Assembly: GCF_014873535.1 (NCBI RefSeq)
Contig: NZ_JADBEF010000001.1
Location: forward strand, 7,998,001 to 8,062,000
From: Nonomuraea africana
GTDB taxonomy: Bacteria; Actinomycetota; Actinomycetes; Streptosporangiales; Streptosporangiaceae
Reading direction: 5' to 3'
Length of the DNA stretch: 64,000 nucleotides
Positions 34,566-43,202 of the stretch are shown in pieces. The position numbers were made by a program, and so were the translations under genes. The notes under the pieces were generated by a model. That model was not told the origin of the DNA. It was given only the letters and a program-made list of their open reading frames with translations, and searched no databases. Numbering within the stretch: position 1 is the stretch's first letter; each line of letters starts with the position of its first letter.

Positions 34566-34946
34566 TCAGGGCCGGGCGTGAGCGGTCCGCAGGAGCAGCA
34601 CGCCGGTCAGGGCGACGAGCACGGCGGTGCCGCCGTGCATGAGGTACGCCTGGGCGGGCGTCCCGTCGTGGCCGAGCACGATGGCGGCGTCGCCGAAGGG
34701 AATGAAGGACATGGCGAGCATCGTCCAGCCGAGGGCGCGACGCTGGCGGGCGGCCAGCAGGGTGAAGACGATGAGCCCGCTGGCCAGGTCGCGAACGCCC
34801 TTGACGTGCAAGAACGCGTTGTCGGACGGGACGGCCGGCAGGCCGAATCCGGCGGCGATGGCCTGCGGGTCGAGCAGGTAGTTGACGCCGATGTAGGTGA
34901 TGAACAGGCCGCCGAGAACGGCGAGAGCGGTGGCGAGGCGGGTCAT
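34566..34946 (-). CDS. DUF4267-type membrane protein under TetR control
   Basis: The protein has 126 residues with four hydrophobic spans (LATALAVLGGLFITYIGVNY, GVRDLASGLIVFTLLAARQ, GWTMLAMSFIPFGDAAIVL, GGTAVLVALTGVLLL) and the DUF4267 motif KGVRDLASG. The ATG is preceded by AAAGGAG. An operator-like palindrome at 34961-34978 lies 15 bases upstream, matching the one at the regulator's own promoter. Function unknown; it is probably the regulated output of the TetR gene. Confidence 0.82.
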   Translation of the reverse strand: MTRLATALAVLGGLFITYIGVNYLLDPQAIAAGFGLPAVPSDNAFLHVKGVRDLASGLIVFTLLAARQRRALGWTMLAMSFIPFGDAAIVLGHDGTPAQAYLMHGGTAVLVALTGVLLLRTAHARP

Positions 34947-34960
34947 GATGGGCTCCTTTA

Positions 34961-34978
34961 TTAGTTATTGGTCACTAA
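34961..34978. promoter_or_regulatory. Candidate TetR operator before DUF4267 gene
   Basis: TTAGTTATTGGTCACTAA is an 18-base imperfect palindrome (outer arms TTAGT/ACTAA) resembling the site at 35543-35560 in length, arms and inner T/A pattern. It overlaps the region just upstream of the ribosome-binding site, where a bound repressor would block transcription. Confidence 0.6.
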
Positions 34979-35016
34979 GTTTCGCGGGCGCGAAGCATTG
35001 CCGCCTGGAGTGGCGG

Positions 35017-35532
35017 TCAGGAGGCGAAGTCGGCCCAGACGCGATGGTTCGCCGGGAAGCCGAGCGAGACCAGGGTGTTGATGAGCATGCCGTACGACAT
35101 GAAGAAGGTCGTCTCGTGCGCGTCGGCGCCGAGGAGCAGGTGCATGGAGTCCCACCAGCCCTCCCACACCTTGCGGACCTCCGCGCCGAACTCGTCCTCC
35201 ATGGCGGCCACGGCGACGTAGACCTGCATCTGCATGAGCAGGATGTCGCGGTCCTTGATGAGGTCCTTGTAGGCCGCGGCCATCGACATGTGCGGGTCGG
35301 CGTCGGTGCAGGCCTCCTCCATCACGCGGCGCGTCTCCGACAGGCAGCGGGTGGCCGCCGCCAGGAAGATGGCCTGCTTGCCGGGGAAGAGCCTGAAGAG
35401 GTACGGCTGGCTGACGCCGACCCGGCGGGCGATCGCCTCGGTGGAGGTGCCGTGGTAGCCGCCACGGGCGAACTCGGAGATCGCGGCGCGGATGACGCTC
35501 TCGCGCCGTTCCTCGGCGCTCATTCTGACCAT
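35017..35532 (-). CDS. TetR/AcrR-family regulator
   Basis: The protein has 171 residues. The N-terminal DNA-binding domain reads SVIRAAISEFARGGYHGTST, then EAIARRVGVSQPYLFRLFPG and KQAIFLAAATRCLSE, the standard TetR helix-turn-helix with the LF-G-K turn. The C-terminal ligand domain is not assigned. It precedes the DUF4267 gene on the same strand, and 18-base palindromes of the same pattern lie at both promoters, indicating autoregulation plus control of that gene. Confidence 0.92.
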   Translation of the reverse strand: MVRMSAEERRESVIRAAISEFARGGYHGTSTEAIARRVGVSQPYLFRLFPGKQAIFLAAATRCLSETRRVMEEACTDADPHMSMAAAYKDLIKDRDILLMQMQVYVAVAAMEDEFGAEVRKVWEGWWDSMHLLLGADAHETTFFMSYGMLINTLVSLGFPANHRVWADFAS

Positions 35533-35542
35533 GAGGAGTAAG

Positions 35543-35560
35543 TTAGTGGCTAATCACTAA
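35543..35560. promoter_or_regulatory. Candidate TetR operator at tetR/lpd divergent promoter
   Basis: TTAGTGGCTAATCACTAA has perfect 6-base inverted arms (TTAGTG/CACTAA) around GCTAAT. It begins 11 bases upstream of the TetR start codon and ends 47 bases before the lipoyl dehydrogenase start, so it could affect both genes. Confidence 0.7.
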
Positions 35561-35607
35561 CGGGGTCAAGTACAACCGATCAATCCGCGTCCAATAGTGT
35601 CCGGAGC

Positions 35608-36987
35608 ATGAGCACTCACTTCGACGTTGTCGTCCTCGGCGCGGGGCCCGGGGGATACACGGCGGCGGTCCGCGCCGCCCAGCTCGGCCTTCGCACGGCC
35701 GTCATCGAGGAGAAGTACTGGGGCGGCGTCTGCCTGAACGTGGGCTGCATCCCGTCCAAGGCGCTGCTGCGCAACGCGGAGCTCGCGCACATCTTCACCA
35801 AGGAGGCCAAGACCTTCGGCATCAGCGGTGAGGTGACCTTCGACTACGGCGCCGCCTTCGAGCGCAGCCGCAAGGTCGCCGACGGCCGCGTCAAGGGCGT
35901 CCACTTCCTGATGAAGAAGAACGCCATCACGGAGTACGACGGCCGCGGCACCTTCGTCGACGCCAACACCATCGAGGTGAACGGCGAGACCATCACCTTC
36001 GGCAACTGCATCATCGCCGCGGGCACCACCACCAAACTGATCCCCGGCACCAGCCTGTCGGAGCGCGTGGTCACCTACGAGGAGCAGATCCTCACCGAGC
36101 AGCTGCCCGGCAGCATCATCATCGCGGGCGCCGGCGCCATCGGCGTGGAGTTCGCCTACGTGCTGCACAACTACGGCGTCAAGGTGACGATCGTCGAGTT
36201 CCTCGACCGCATGGTGCCGCTCGAGGACGAGGAGGTGTCGAAGGAGCTGGCCAAGCGCTACCGCAAGCTCGGCATCGACGTGCTCACCTCGACCAGGGTC
36301 GACAACATCGAGGACACCGGCGCCTCGGTCAAGGTGACGGTCTCCAAGGACGGCCAGCAGCAGGTGCTGGAGGCCGACAAGGTGCTCCAGGCCATCGGCT
36401 TCCAGCCGCGCGTGGAGGGCTACGGTCTCGAGAACACCGGCGTCAAGCTGACCGACAGGGGCGCGATCGAGGTCGACGGGCGCGGGCGCACCAACGTGCC
36501 GCACATCTACGCCATCGGCGACGTGACCGCCAAGCTGATGCTGGCGCACGCGGCCGAGGCCATGGGCATCATCGCGGCCGAGACGATCGGCGGCGCGGAG
36601 ACCATGGAGGTCGACTTCACGATGATCCCGCGCGCGACGTACTGCCAGCCGCAGATCGCCAGCTTCGGCTTCACCGAGGCCCAGGCCCGCGACCTGGGCT
36701 ACGACGTGAAGGTGGTCAAGTTCCCCTTCACCGCGAACGGCAAGGCCCACGGCCTCGGCGACGCCCAGGGCTTCGTCAAGATCATCGCTGACGACACGCA
36801 CGGCGAGCTGCTCGGCGCCCACCTGATCGGTCCCGAGGTCACCGAGCTGCTGCCCGAGCTGACCCTGGCCCAGCAGTGGGACCTCACCGTCCACGAGGTG
36901 GCGCGCAACGTGCACGCCCACCCGACGCTCGGCGAGGCGGTCAAGGAGGCGATCCACGGCCTCGCGGGCCACATGATCAACATGTGA
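35608..36987 (+). CDS. lpdA: Dihydrolipoyl dehydrogenase
   Basis: The protein has 459 residues, the usual E3 length. It has the FAD-binding VVVLGAGPGGYTAAVRAAQL, the redox-active disulfide in GGVCLNVGCIPSKALL, the NAD site GAGAIGVEFA, YAIGDVTAKLMLAHAAE and the C-terminal HAHPTLGEA with the catalytic His. It reoxidises lipoyl groups of 2-oxoacid dehydrogenase or glycine cleavage complexes. No E1/E2 genes lie nearby, so it probably serves complexes encoded elsewhere. A strong terminator follows. Confidence 0.95.
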   Translation: MSTHFDVVVLGAGPGGYTAAVRAAQLGLRTAVIEEKYWGGVCLNVGCIPSKALLRNAELAHIFTKEAKTFGISGEVTFDYGAAFERSRKVADGRVKGVHFLMKKNAITEYDGRGTFVDANTIEVNGETITFGNCIIAAGTTTKLIPGTSLSERVVTYEEQILTEQLPGSIIIAGAGAIGVEFAYVLHNYGVKVTIVEFLDRMVPLEDEEVSKELAKRYRKLGIDVLTSTRVDNIEDTGASVKVTVSKDGQQQVLEADKVLQAIGFQPRVEGYGLENTGVKLTDRGAIEVDGRGRTNVPHIYAIGDVTAKLMLAHAAEAMGIIAAETIGGAETMEVDFTMIPRATYCQPQIASFGFTEAQARDLGYDVKVVKFPFTANGKAHGLGDAQGFVKIIADDTHGELLGAHLIGPEVTELLPELTLAQQWDLTVHEVARNVHAHPTLGEAVKEAIHGLAGHMINM

Positions 36988-37003
36988 CGTCCGCGCGCAG
37001 GCG

Positions 37004-37028
37004 TCCTCGGGCCCCAGGGGCCCGAGGA
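37004..37028 (+). terminator. Strong hairpin terminator of lpdA
   Basis: TCCTCGGGCCCC (37004-37015) is followed after one base by its exact reverse complement (37017-37028); the real loop would be about five bases. It starts 16 bases after the lpdA stop. Confidence 0.85.
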
Positions 37029-37089
37029 GCCGGTCGCTTCTTGCGGCGCTCCCGCCCCATCGGTCTATCCTCTGTCCGAGGAGGGTCGC

Positions 37090-39145
37090 ATGGACGCACC
37101 ACCTGGCTGGCGCCGCGGTGGGAATCTCCCCGCCGAGCTCGCCTCCTTCATCGGCCGAGGTGAGCACCTGCTCAGGCTCACCGAGATGCTGGCTGCCTCT
37201 CGCCTGGTCACGGTGACGGGCCCCGGCGGGGTCGGCAAGACCAGGCTCGCCCTGCGCGCGGCGGGCGTCCAGCACGGCCGCTTCCCCGACGGCGTGTGGA
37301 TGGCCGACCTCTCCCAGGTCCGTGACCCGCAGCTGCTGCCCCACGCGCTGATCGCCGCGCTCGGGCTGCAAGATCGCTCCACTCGCGACAGCGTCGACTT
37401 CCTCGTCGACTTCGTCCGCGACAAGGACCTGCTGCTCGTCCTCGACACCTGCGAGCACCTCGTGGCCGACTGCGCCGAGCTGGTCGAACGGTTGCTGAGC
37501 GGCTACGGCGTACGGATCCTCGCCACCAGCAGGCAACCCCTCGGCCTCGACGACGAACAGCGCTTACCACTGCCGCCGCTGGACGAGGCGGACGCCGTCG
37601 CCCTCTTCATGGACAGGGCCGCGCTCGTCCAGCCCGACCTGCTCCCCGACCGGCGGACCGTCGCGCAGATCTGCCGCCATCTCGACCGCATGCCGCTGGC
37701 CATCGAGCTGGCCGCGGGACGGCTGTCCGCGCTCTCGGCCGAACAGATCCTCTCCCTGCTGAGCGACAGGTTCCGGCTGCTGCGCAGGGAGCCCCACGGC
37801 ATCGGGCCCACCCGCCACCACGCGCTGCGCGCCACGATGGGCTGGAGCCACGAGCTGTGCGAGGCCGACGAGCGGCTGCTCTGGGCCAGGCTCGCGGTCT
37901 TCGCCGGCTCCTTCGACCTGGCCGCGGTCAGGTTCGTCTGCGCCAGCGACGAGCTGCCCGAGGCCGCGGTGGCCGACGCGCTGACCGGCCTGGTGGACAA
38001 GTCGATCGTGACCAGGACGCCCTCCTCAGGGCGCTACCGCCTGCTCGACACCATCCGTGCCTACGGCGCCGAACGCCTGGAGGAGCTCGACGAGACGGCG
38101 TGGCTGTGCGCCAGGCACCGCGACTACTACCTCGACCTGGCCAGGCAGGCCGAGCGCAGCTGGTCGATGGGCTCCAGGCAGGTCTACTGGTACCTGCGGA
38201 TGGTGGTCGAGCACCCCAACGTCATGGCCAGCATGGAGCACTGCCTGGCGACACCCGCACGAGGTGGAGCGCGGACTCGACCTGGCCGCCTCCCTGTGGT
38301 TCCTCTGGCACGCCTGCGGGTTCACCGGCGAGGGCGCCCACTACCTCGACCGGGCGCTGAAGGCCAGCAGGAGGCCGAGCAGGGAACGGTGCAAGGCGCT
38401 GTGGGTGCGCGCCTTCGTCGCCTCGGGCCAGGGCGACATCGAACGGGCCGAACGGCTCGCCCGCCGCTGCGCCGAGGAGGCCGCGCTGCTGGGCGACTCC
38501 GAGGCGATGACCTACGCCTCGAAGATGACCGGCCTCTGCGCCTACCTGCGCGGCGACTTCCCCAGGGCGACCGCCTACCTCGAACTGGCGGTCAAGTCGT
38601 TCAGGGCGGAGGGCGGGCTCAACCCCGGGCTGCTGCCCGCGATCGTGGAGCTGGCCCAGTGTCTGGGCGCGCAGGGTCAGCCGGAGAACGCCGAACACCT
38701 GCTCGGCGAGTGCCTCGACCTGTGCGAGGCGAACGGCGAGCAGTGGGCGCGCTCCTACGCGTACTGGGCACTGGCCGACGTCCACCGGGCGCTCGGCCGT
38801 ACCTCCAGGGCGATCACCTCAGCGCAGCGGGCGCTGCGCAGCAAGCAGGAGTTCCACGACATCATCGGGTCGCTGCTGGTCATGGAGACACTCGCCTGGC
38901 TCCTCACGGACGGCTCGCCCGACGCGGCGTCCGCCGAGCAGGCCGCGCTCCTGCTCGGCGCCGCCGAGGCGGGATGGCAGCGGTTCGGACTGCAGCGGCT
39001 GTTCGGGTCGCCGCCCTTCATGGGACACAGCGAGGAGGCGGTCAGGCGGGCGGTCGCGGTGCTGGGCGAGGCGGCCTTCCAGGAGATCGCGGACAAGGGC
39101 GCGGCCTTCGACCTGGACGAGGTCATCGCCAGGGCCGTGGCCTAG
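37090..39145 (+). pseudogene. STAND-type ATPase with TPR-like repeats, frameshifted near 38255
   Basis: The first part shows an NB-ARC-like ATPase: TVTGPGGVGKTRLALRAAGV (Walker A), LLLVLDTCEHLVADCAELVE (Walker B) and ILATSRQPLGL, followed by LPLPPLDEADAVALFMDRAA and a winged-helix region. Near 38255 the frame changes after HCLATP; the continuation HEVERGLDLAASLWFLWHAC and TPR-like repeats run in the next frame to 39145. Repaired length would be about 685 residues. Neither an N-terminal SARP nor a C-terminal LuxR DNA-binding domain is seen, unlike many relatives. Either a recent mutation or a sequencing error. Confidence 0.85.
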
Positions 39146-39177
39146 AACTGTCGGCGCCGTCTGGTTACATCTGTTGC

Positions 39178-39513
39178 ATGGGTGTGAGCGTCGAGGAGTT
39201 CATGGCGATCGTCCTGCGGTTGCCCGAGGTGTCGCAGCACGAGAGCGCCGGCTATGTCGGGTTCAAGGTGCGCGGCAAGGGCTTCGGCTACCTGTGGGAG
39301 GAGACCGAGACCGTCGGGCTGAAGGCCACGGTGGAGGAACAGCTCGCGCTGGTGGCGGAGCGGCCCGAGGTGTTCGAGATCCAGTTCACGGCGGGCCGGT
39401 TCGGGTGGGTGGTGGTGCGGCTGGCGGGCATCGAGGCCGACGAGCTGACCGAAATGGTTACCGAGGCGTGGTCGCTGTCCGCCCCCAAACGCCTTCTCGA
39501 ATCCACCTTCTGA
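39178..39513 (+). CDS. MmcQ/YjbR-family protein
   Basis: Start ATG 39178 gives 111 residues. The pattern VEEFMAIVLRLPEVSQHESA, FKVRGKGFGYLWEE and a C-terminal LTEMVTEAWSLSAPKRLLES fits the small MmcQ/YjbR fold with a double-wing DNA-binding-like structure. Function within the cell is undefined. It follows the ATPase pseudogene but has its own spacing, so a separate promoter is possible. Confidence 0.82.
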   Translation: MGVSVEEFMAIVLRLPEVSQHESAGYVGFKVRGKGFGYLWEETETVGLKATVEEQLALVAERPEVFEIQFTAGRFGWVVVRLAGIEADELTEMVTEAWSLSAPKRLLESTF

Positions 39514-39687
39514 CGACATGGGCCTGCGCGTGGCGAGCTTCGCGCGTGGGGCCCGGACTGGCTGACGGGGGGCCCAGCTCCCCGCCCCCCTGCACCCCCG
39601 CGTGTCGCGCCGGTTCCACAGGGACTACTGGGCCAGGAACGGGGCGTGCTGACGCGATGAACGGTGGAGCCGGTGGGCGGCGTCCTT

Positions 39688-40119
39688 CTACTCCTCCGGC
39701 TCGGCGACCTCGACGATGGTGAGCGGCTGGGAAAGGGCGCGGGATGGAGCATCCCAGTGCGCGGCATTCAGCGTCAGGATCGGACAGACGGCCACATCCG
39801 CGATGGCCGCCACATGAGCGTCGTACGGGCTCAATCCGGTAATGGCGATCATGTCTGCGAGCTTGGCCGCCTGGTGGACGCCGTCCAGCGGGGCGACGGT
39901 GGTCCGCTCGAACGCTGCCAGACCGGCCAAGAGCTGCTGGGCATCTGGCAGGCCCCGACTGTCCAGCAGCGCTCCCGCGGTCGTCAGTGAGGGGATCACC
40001 AGGGCTTGACCGGCTCTGTCGAAGTCCTGCAGGAACCCGATGAGGTCGGCATCGCCACGGGCGATGTCCGCCAGGATCGTGGAGTCGAGGATGTGAGGGG
40101 TGGGAGAGAAATCACTCAC
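39688..40119 (-). CDS. PIN-domain (VapC-like) toxin, divergent active site
   Basis: The protein has 143 residues and overlaps the upstream ribbon-helix-helix gene by eight bases, the layout of VapBC. PIN features include HILDSTILADIARGDADLI (first Asp) and LSPYDAHVAAIADVAVCPIL (third acidic site). The usual mid-domain Glu (here SLTTAGALLDS) and the fourth acidic residue (ILTLNAAHW with Asn) are not obvious. The product could be an inactive or altered nuclease. A normal member would cleave RNA and be neutralised by the antitoxin. Confidence 0.7.
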   Translation of the reverse strand: MSDFSPTPHILDSTILADIARGDADLIGFLQDFDRAGQALVIPSLTTAGALLDSRGLPDAQQLLAGLAAFERTTVAPLDGVHQAAKLADMIAITGLSPYDAHVAAIADVAVCPILTLNAAHWDAPSRALSQPLTIVEVAEPEE

Positions 40120-40393
40120 CAGACGTCACCGGAAAGCCCTTGGTGGAGAGCTGCTGCTTGACGTGGGCCATCATGCGGGCGACGCGTTCGGTGTTCGCAT
40201 GGGCGGCGCGTTCGCGTAGCAGGGCCAACGCTCGCTGGTCAGCGATGCGCTTGGCTGCGATGGCGTCGTTGAAGACGGCTGCGACGCTGGTGGCCTTGCC
40301 GCTGGCGACGAGGTGCTCGGCGTATTCGACCACGTCAGGATCCACTGTGATGGTGATCCTGGTCTTCCTGCCTCCGCTCATACTCGGGATCAT
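40112..40393 (-). CDS. Ribbon-helix-helix (VapB-like) antitoxin
   Basis: The protein has 93 residues from ATG 40393; an ATG at 40381 (MSGGRKTRITITVD) is equally possible. RKTRITITVDPDVVEYAEHL and VASGKATSVAAVFNDAIAAK are the beta strand and helices of the ribbon-helix-helix fold. It would bind its own promoter and the PIN protein encoded downstream. Confidence 0.75.
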   Translation of the reverse strand: MIPSMSGGRKTRITITVDPDVVEYAEHLVASGKATSVAAVFNDAIAAKRIADQRALALLRERAAHANTERVARMMAHVKQQLSTKGFPVTSGE

Positions 40394-40497
40394 ACTCGCG
40401 GGTGGCCCTTGTTGTCCGCAGGTTGGGTCGAAGGCGCGAGCAGTCTCCCCTACGGCTCGCGGCGAGCACGTCCGAAGGGAGTGATCTACTGAGGGCC

Positions 40498-41253
40498 GTG
40501 GATGTGATGCAGGGGTGGGACAGCGTCGCCACGCTGGTGGACGGGCAATGGATCGACCGGCGGCCGCGTCGTCCCGAGGTGGTCGAGTTGCTGGTGATGG
40601 AGACTCGGCTGATGCCGTGGCTGGCCCCCCGGCTCCCGCTCAGGGTCCCGGTTCCCCGGGTGATCGCGGTCGAGCCGTTGGTCGTCAGGCATGAGGTGGT
40701 CCCCGGAGGGCCCGTGCGGGAGTTGACGGCCGTGCAGGGCAGGCAGATGGGCGGCTTCCTCAGGGCGCTCCACCAGGTGGACGTCGTGGAGGCGGTCGGG
40801 CATGGGCAGCCGGACGCCGAGCGCACGCTTCGCGAGCGCGAGGCCGTTCTCCGAAGGTTCAGGGAGGTGGTCGTACCCATGCTCGCCGAGCGCCGGGCGG
40901 CGGGCGAGTTGCTGGAGGCCGTTGAGGGGCTGCCTGCCGACACCGTGGTCCATGCCGATCTCGGTCCTGAGCATCTGATGGCCGTGGACGGCGAGCTGAC
41001 CGGGGTGATCGACTTCTCCGACGCGCATGTCGGCGATCGGGCGATCGATCTGGCCTGGCTGCTGCACGGCACGCCCGCGCCGTTCGCGCAGGCGCTGGCC
41101 GAGGCGTACTCGGTGACCGAGGAGGAGCGGGAGCGCGCGCTGCTGTGGCATCGGCTGGGGCCGTGGCACGAGGTTCTGTACGGGCTCGACGTCGCGGACC
41201 CTGCCACTGTCGAATCCGGCCTTTCGGGGGTGAGGGAGCGCCTGGCTTCCTGA
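40498..41253 (+). CDS. Phosphotransferase (APH) family kinase
   Basis: GTG 40498 was chosen (VDVMQGWDSVATLVDGQWID); an ATG at 40507 is also possible. The product is about 250 residues. Kinase-like motifs are PADTVVHADLGPEHLMAVDG (catalytic loop, HAD-L-PEH) and TGVIDFSDAHVGDRAIDLAW (metal site). The N-terminal lobe has RRPEVVELLVMETRLMPWLA. The substrate is unknown and there is no resistance or sugar context. It is divergent from the VapB-like gene. Confidence 0.85.
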   Translation: MDVMQGWDSVATLVDGQWIDRRPRRPEVVELLVMETRLMPWLAPRLPLRVPVPRVIAVEPLVVRHEVVPGGPVRELTAVQGRQMGGFLRALHQVDVVEAVGHGQPDAERTLREREAVLRRFREVVVPMLAERRAAGELLEAVEGLPADTVVHADLGPEHLMAVDGELTGVIDFSDAHVGDRAIDLAWLLHGTPAPFAQALAEAYSVTEEERERALLWHRLGPWHEVLYGLDVADPATVESGLSGVRERLAS

Positions 41254-41464
41254 CGCGGGGGCGCGGCGGGGCAGCGTGCGGGATCGGCGCGCCACGCCGA
41301 TGAAAAGGCGATCACGCCTGCCGCCGCATCACAAGGGGCGGCGGAAAGGGGGCGGCCGAAGGGGGATGCGAAAAGAGGTGTGGGGTGGGGTAGAAGAGGG
41401 GCAGCAGGGGGCGCGGGCGAAATCGGGTGGTTGGTGGTGCCATGGGCCGCTAAGGTCGGGCGGC

Positions 41465-42325
41465 GTGGCAGGTGACTACACCGAGGTGTTCGAGCGGTTC
41501 GGGCTTCCCCCGCAAGAGTCGATCTACCCGTACGCCCCCGTCTTCACCGGGCGGATCGACGGTCTGCGCGTGGCGGTGAAGCGGACCCATGACGCGGAGG
41601 CGATGGGCAGGTGGGTGCGCCGCTTGAAGGAGCTCGGCCTCCCCGTGGTCACGCCGGTCGCCGGGCCGTACGAGATCGGGGACGATCGCTGGGTGGCCTA
41701 CCCGTGGGTGGAGGGCCGTGGCTACGACGGGTCGGCGCGTGACGTCGCCGCCGCCGGTGAGCTGCTCGGGCGCCTCCACGCGGCAGGCACCGAGGAGGGG
41801 CTGAAGGACTTCGAGTGGCCCGACCACGACGCGGAGTCCGTGCAGGGGGACATCGACGGGCTGGCGCCGTACACGAGCAGGTTCGACGGGCCGCTGCGGG
41901 AGTTCATGACCACGACGCTGCCCGCGATCCGCGACGCGCGACTGCCTGTGGCCGAGGTCAGCATGGACTTCAAGGCGGTCAACCTCGTCTACACCGCCGA
42001 AGGCCCGGTGCTGGTCGACCCCGACAACGGCGAGCGCGCGCCCAGGCTGCTCGACCTGGCGCTGGCGGCGCTGCTGTTCCACAACGACCTGGACGGCGAG
42101 CCCGCGCGGGTCTTCACCGCCGCCGAGTGGGCCGTCTTCCGCGACGCCTACCTGCGGCACGTGGAGCTCACCGGCGAGGAGCGCGAGCTGTGGCCGACGG
42201 CGCTGCTGTACATGATGCTGGAATGGGGCGTATGGACCGCGATCAACGGCGAGTGGCACCTCGACAGGCACGCGCATTTCCTTCGCGACCTGCTCGCCGT
42301 CGATCTGGAGAGGTACCCGCTGTGA
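41465..42325 (+). CDS. Phosphotransferase (APH/SrkA-like) family kinase
   Basis: GTG 41465 gives 286 residues. Motifs: LRVAVKRTHDAEAMGRWVRR in the N-lobe, VAYPWVEGRGYDG in the linker, a catalytic-loop region with VSMDFKAVNLVYTAEGPVLV (Asp with the DxxxxN spacing) and LVDPDNGERAPRLLDLALAA as the metal site. The overall pattern resembles SrkA-like and spectinomycin-phosphotransferase-like kinases. Its stop overlaps the start of the GNAT gene by GTGA, so they are coupled. Confidence 0.8.
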   Translation: MAGDYTEVFERFGLPPQESIYPYAPVFTGRIDGLRVAVKRTHDAEAMGRWVRRLKELGLPVVTPVAGPYEIGDDRWVAYPWVEGRGYDGSARDVAAAGELLGRLHAAGTEEGLKDFEWPDHDAESVQGDIDGLAPYTSRFDGPLREFMTTTLPAIRDARLPVAEVSMDFKAVNLVYTAEGPVLVDPDNGERAPRLLDLALAALLFHNDLDGEPARVFTAAEWAVFRDAYLRHVELTGEERELWPTALLYMMLEWGVWTAINGEWHLDRHAHFLRDLLAVDLERYPL

Positions 42326-42798
42326 GGCTGCGCGAGTGGACGGCCGACGACGCGGAACCGGTGCTGCGGGCCTTCCTGGCCGAGGACATGCGCGCGCAGA
42401 GCGCCGAGCCGATCCGCACGCGCGACGACGCCGTGCGCTGGATCGAGGGCTGGCAGGGCAGGGGGCACGCCTTCGCGGTCGAGCTCGACGGACGGGTCGT
42501 CGGCAACGTCGCGGTCACCGGCATCGACCGGCACGACAACGGCTGGGTCTCCTACTGGACCACCGCCGAGGCGCGTGGCAGGGGAGTGGCCGCGCGGGCC
42601 ACGGGGCTGCTGGCCGAGTGGGCCTTCGCCGAGCGGGGGCTGTTCCGGCTGGAGCTGGGCCACCGTACCAACAACCTCGCCTCCTGCAAGGTGGCGCTCA
42701 GGGCCGGGTTCGCGGCGGAGGGGATCGAACGCGGAAAGCTCGTCTACGACGGGGTTCGCCACGACGTCGAACGGCACGCGCGGCTGGCCACCGACTGA
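42322..42798 (+). CDS. GNAT-family N-acetyltransferase
   Basis: The protein has 158 residues from the GTG overlapping the kinase stop. GNAT motifs are VGNVAVTGIDRHDNGWVSYW, then TTAEARGRGVAARATGLLAE (acetyl-CoA loop R-G-x-G-x-A) and FRLELGHRTNNLASCKVALR with GFAAEG. It resembles RimJ/RimL-type acetyltransferases. The target is unknown; coupling to the phosphotransferase suggests both modify related small molecules, which is inference. Confidence 0.9.
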   Translation: MRLREWTADDAEPVLRAFLAEDMRAQSAEPIRTRDDAVRWIEGWQGRGHAFAVELDGRVVGNVAVTGIDRHDNGWVSYWTTAEARGRGVAARATGLLAEWAFAERGLFRLELGHRTNNLASCKVALRAGFAAEGIERGKLVYDGVRHDVERHARLATD

Positions 42799-42815
42799 CA
42801 CGCTCCTTTACGCTC

Positions 42816-43202
42816 GTGGCTGTGGACAGCGAGAGCCGGGCGGCGGCCGGGCTGCTGGCGGCCATGAGCCGGGCGGCGGCCACGTTCGACGAGCTGCGCC
42901 ATCCCTTCGTCAGGCGCGAGCCGCTGACCTACTTCCAGCCTGCGGGGTGGACGACAGGCGTGCTGTTCACGCTGCCCGACGGGCGGATGGTGCGCTTCTC
43001 GGTGTCGTTCGCGCACTCCGAGACATTCTTCCACGTCAGCGGTGAGGCGATGGTCGAGGAACGGCCGCTGGTGGAGTTACCGACCAAGAGCACCGAGAGC
43101 ATCCACGAGGCGCTGGACCTGCTCGACGGGCACGTCGGCGAGGTCGTCTCGCCCGCTCGGTGGCTGCTCGACCAGCTGCTCGAGGAGATCACAGAGACCT
43201 GA
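42816..43202 (+). CDS. Hypothetical protein
   Basis: From GTG 42816 (or GTG 42822) the product has 128 residues: helical at the N-terminus (AAAGLLAAMSRAAATFDELR), then beta-rich (VLFTLPDGRMVRFSVSFAHS), then a C-terminal helix. It has no signal, membrane span or recognised domain. The 3' end overlaps the convergent DUF742 gene by 14 bases. Confidence 0.6.
   Translation: MAVDSESRAAAGLLAAMSRAAATFDELRHPFVRREPLTYFQPAGWTTGVLFTLPDGRMVRFSVSFAHSETFFHVSGEAMVEERPLVELPTKSTESIHEALDLLDGHVGEVVSPARWLLDQLLEEITET

Noticed and set aside
40498..42325. Phosphotransferases as antibiotic-resistance genes
   Set aside because: The kinase-like motifs are generic to a broad family, and no resistance gene context or specific signature is visible.
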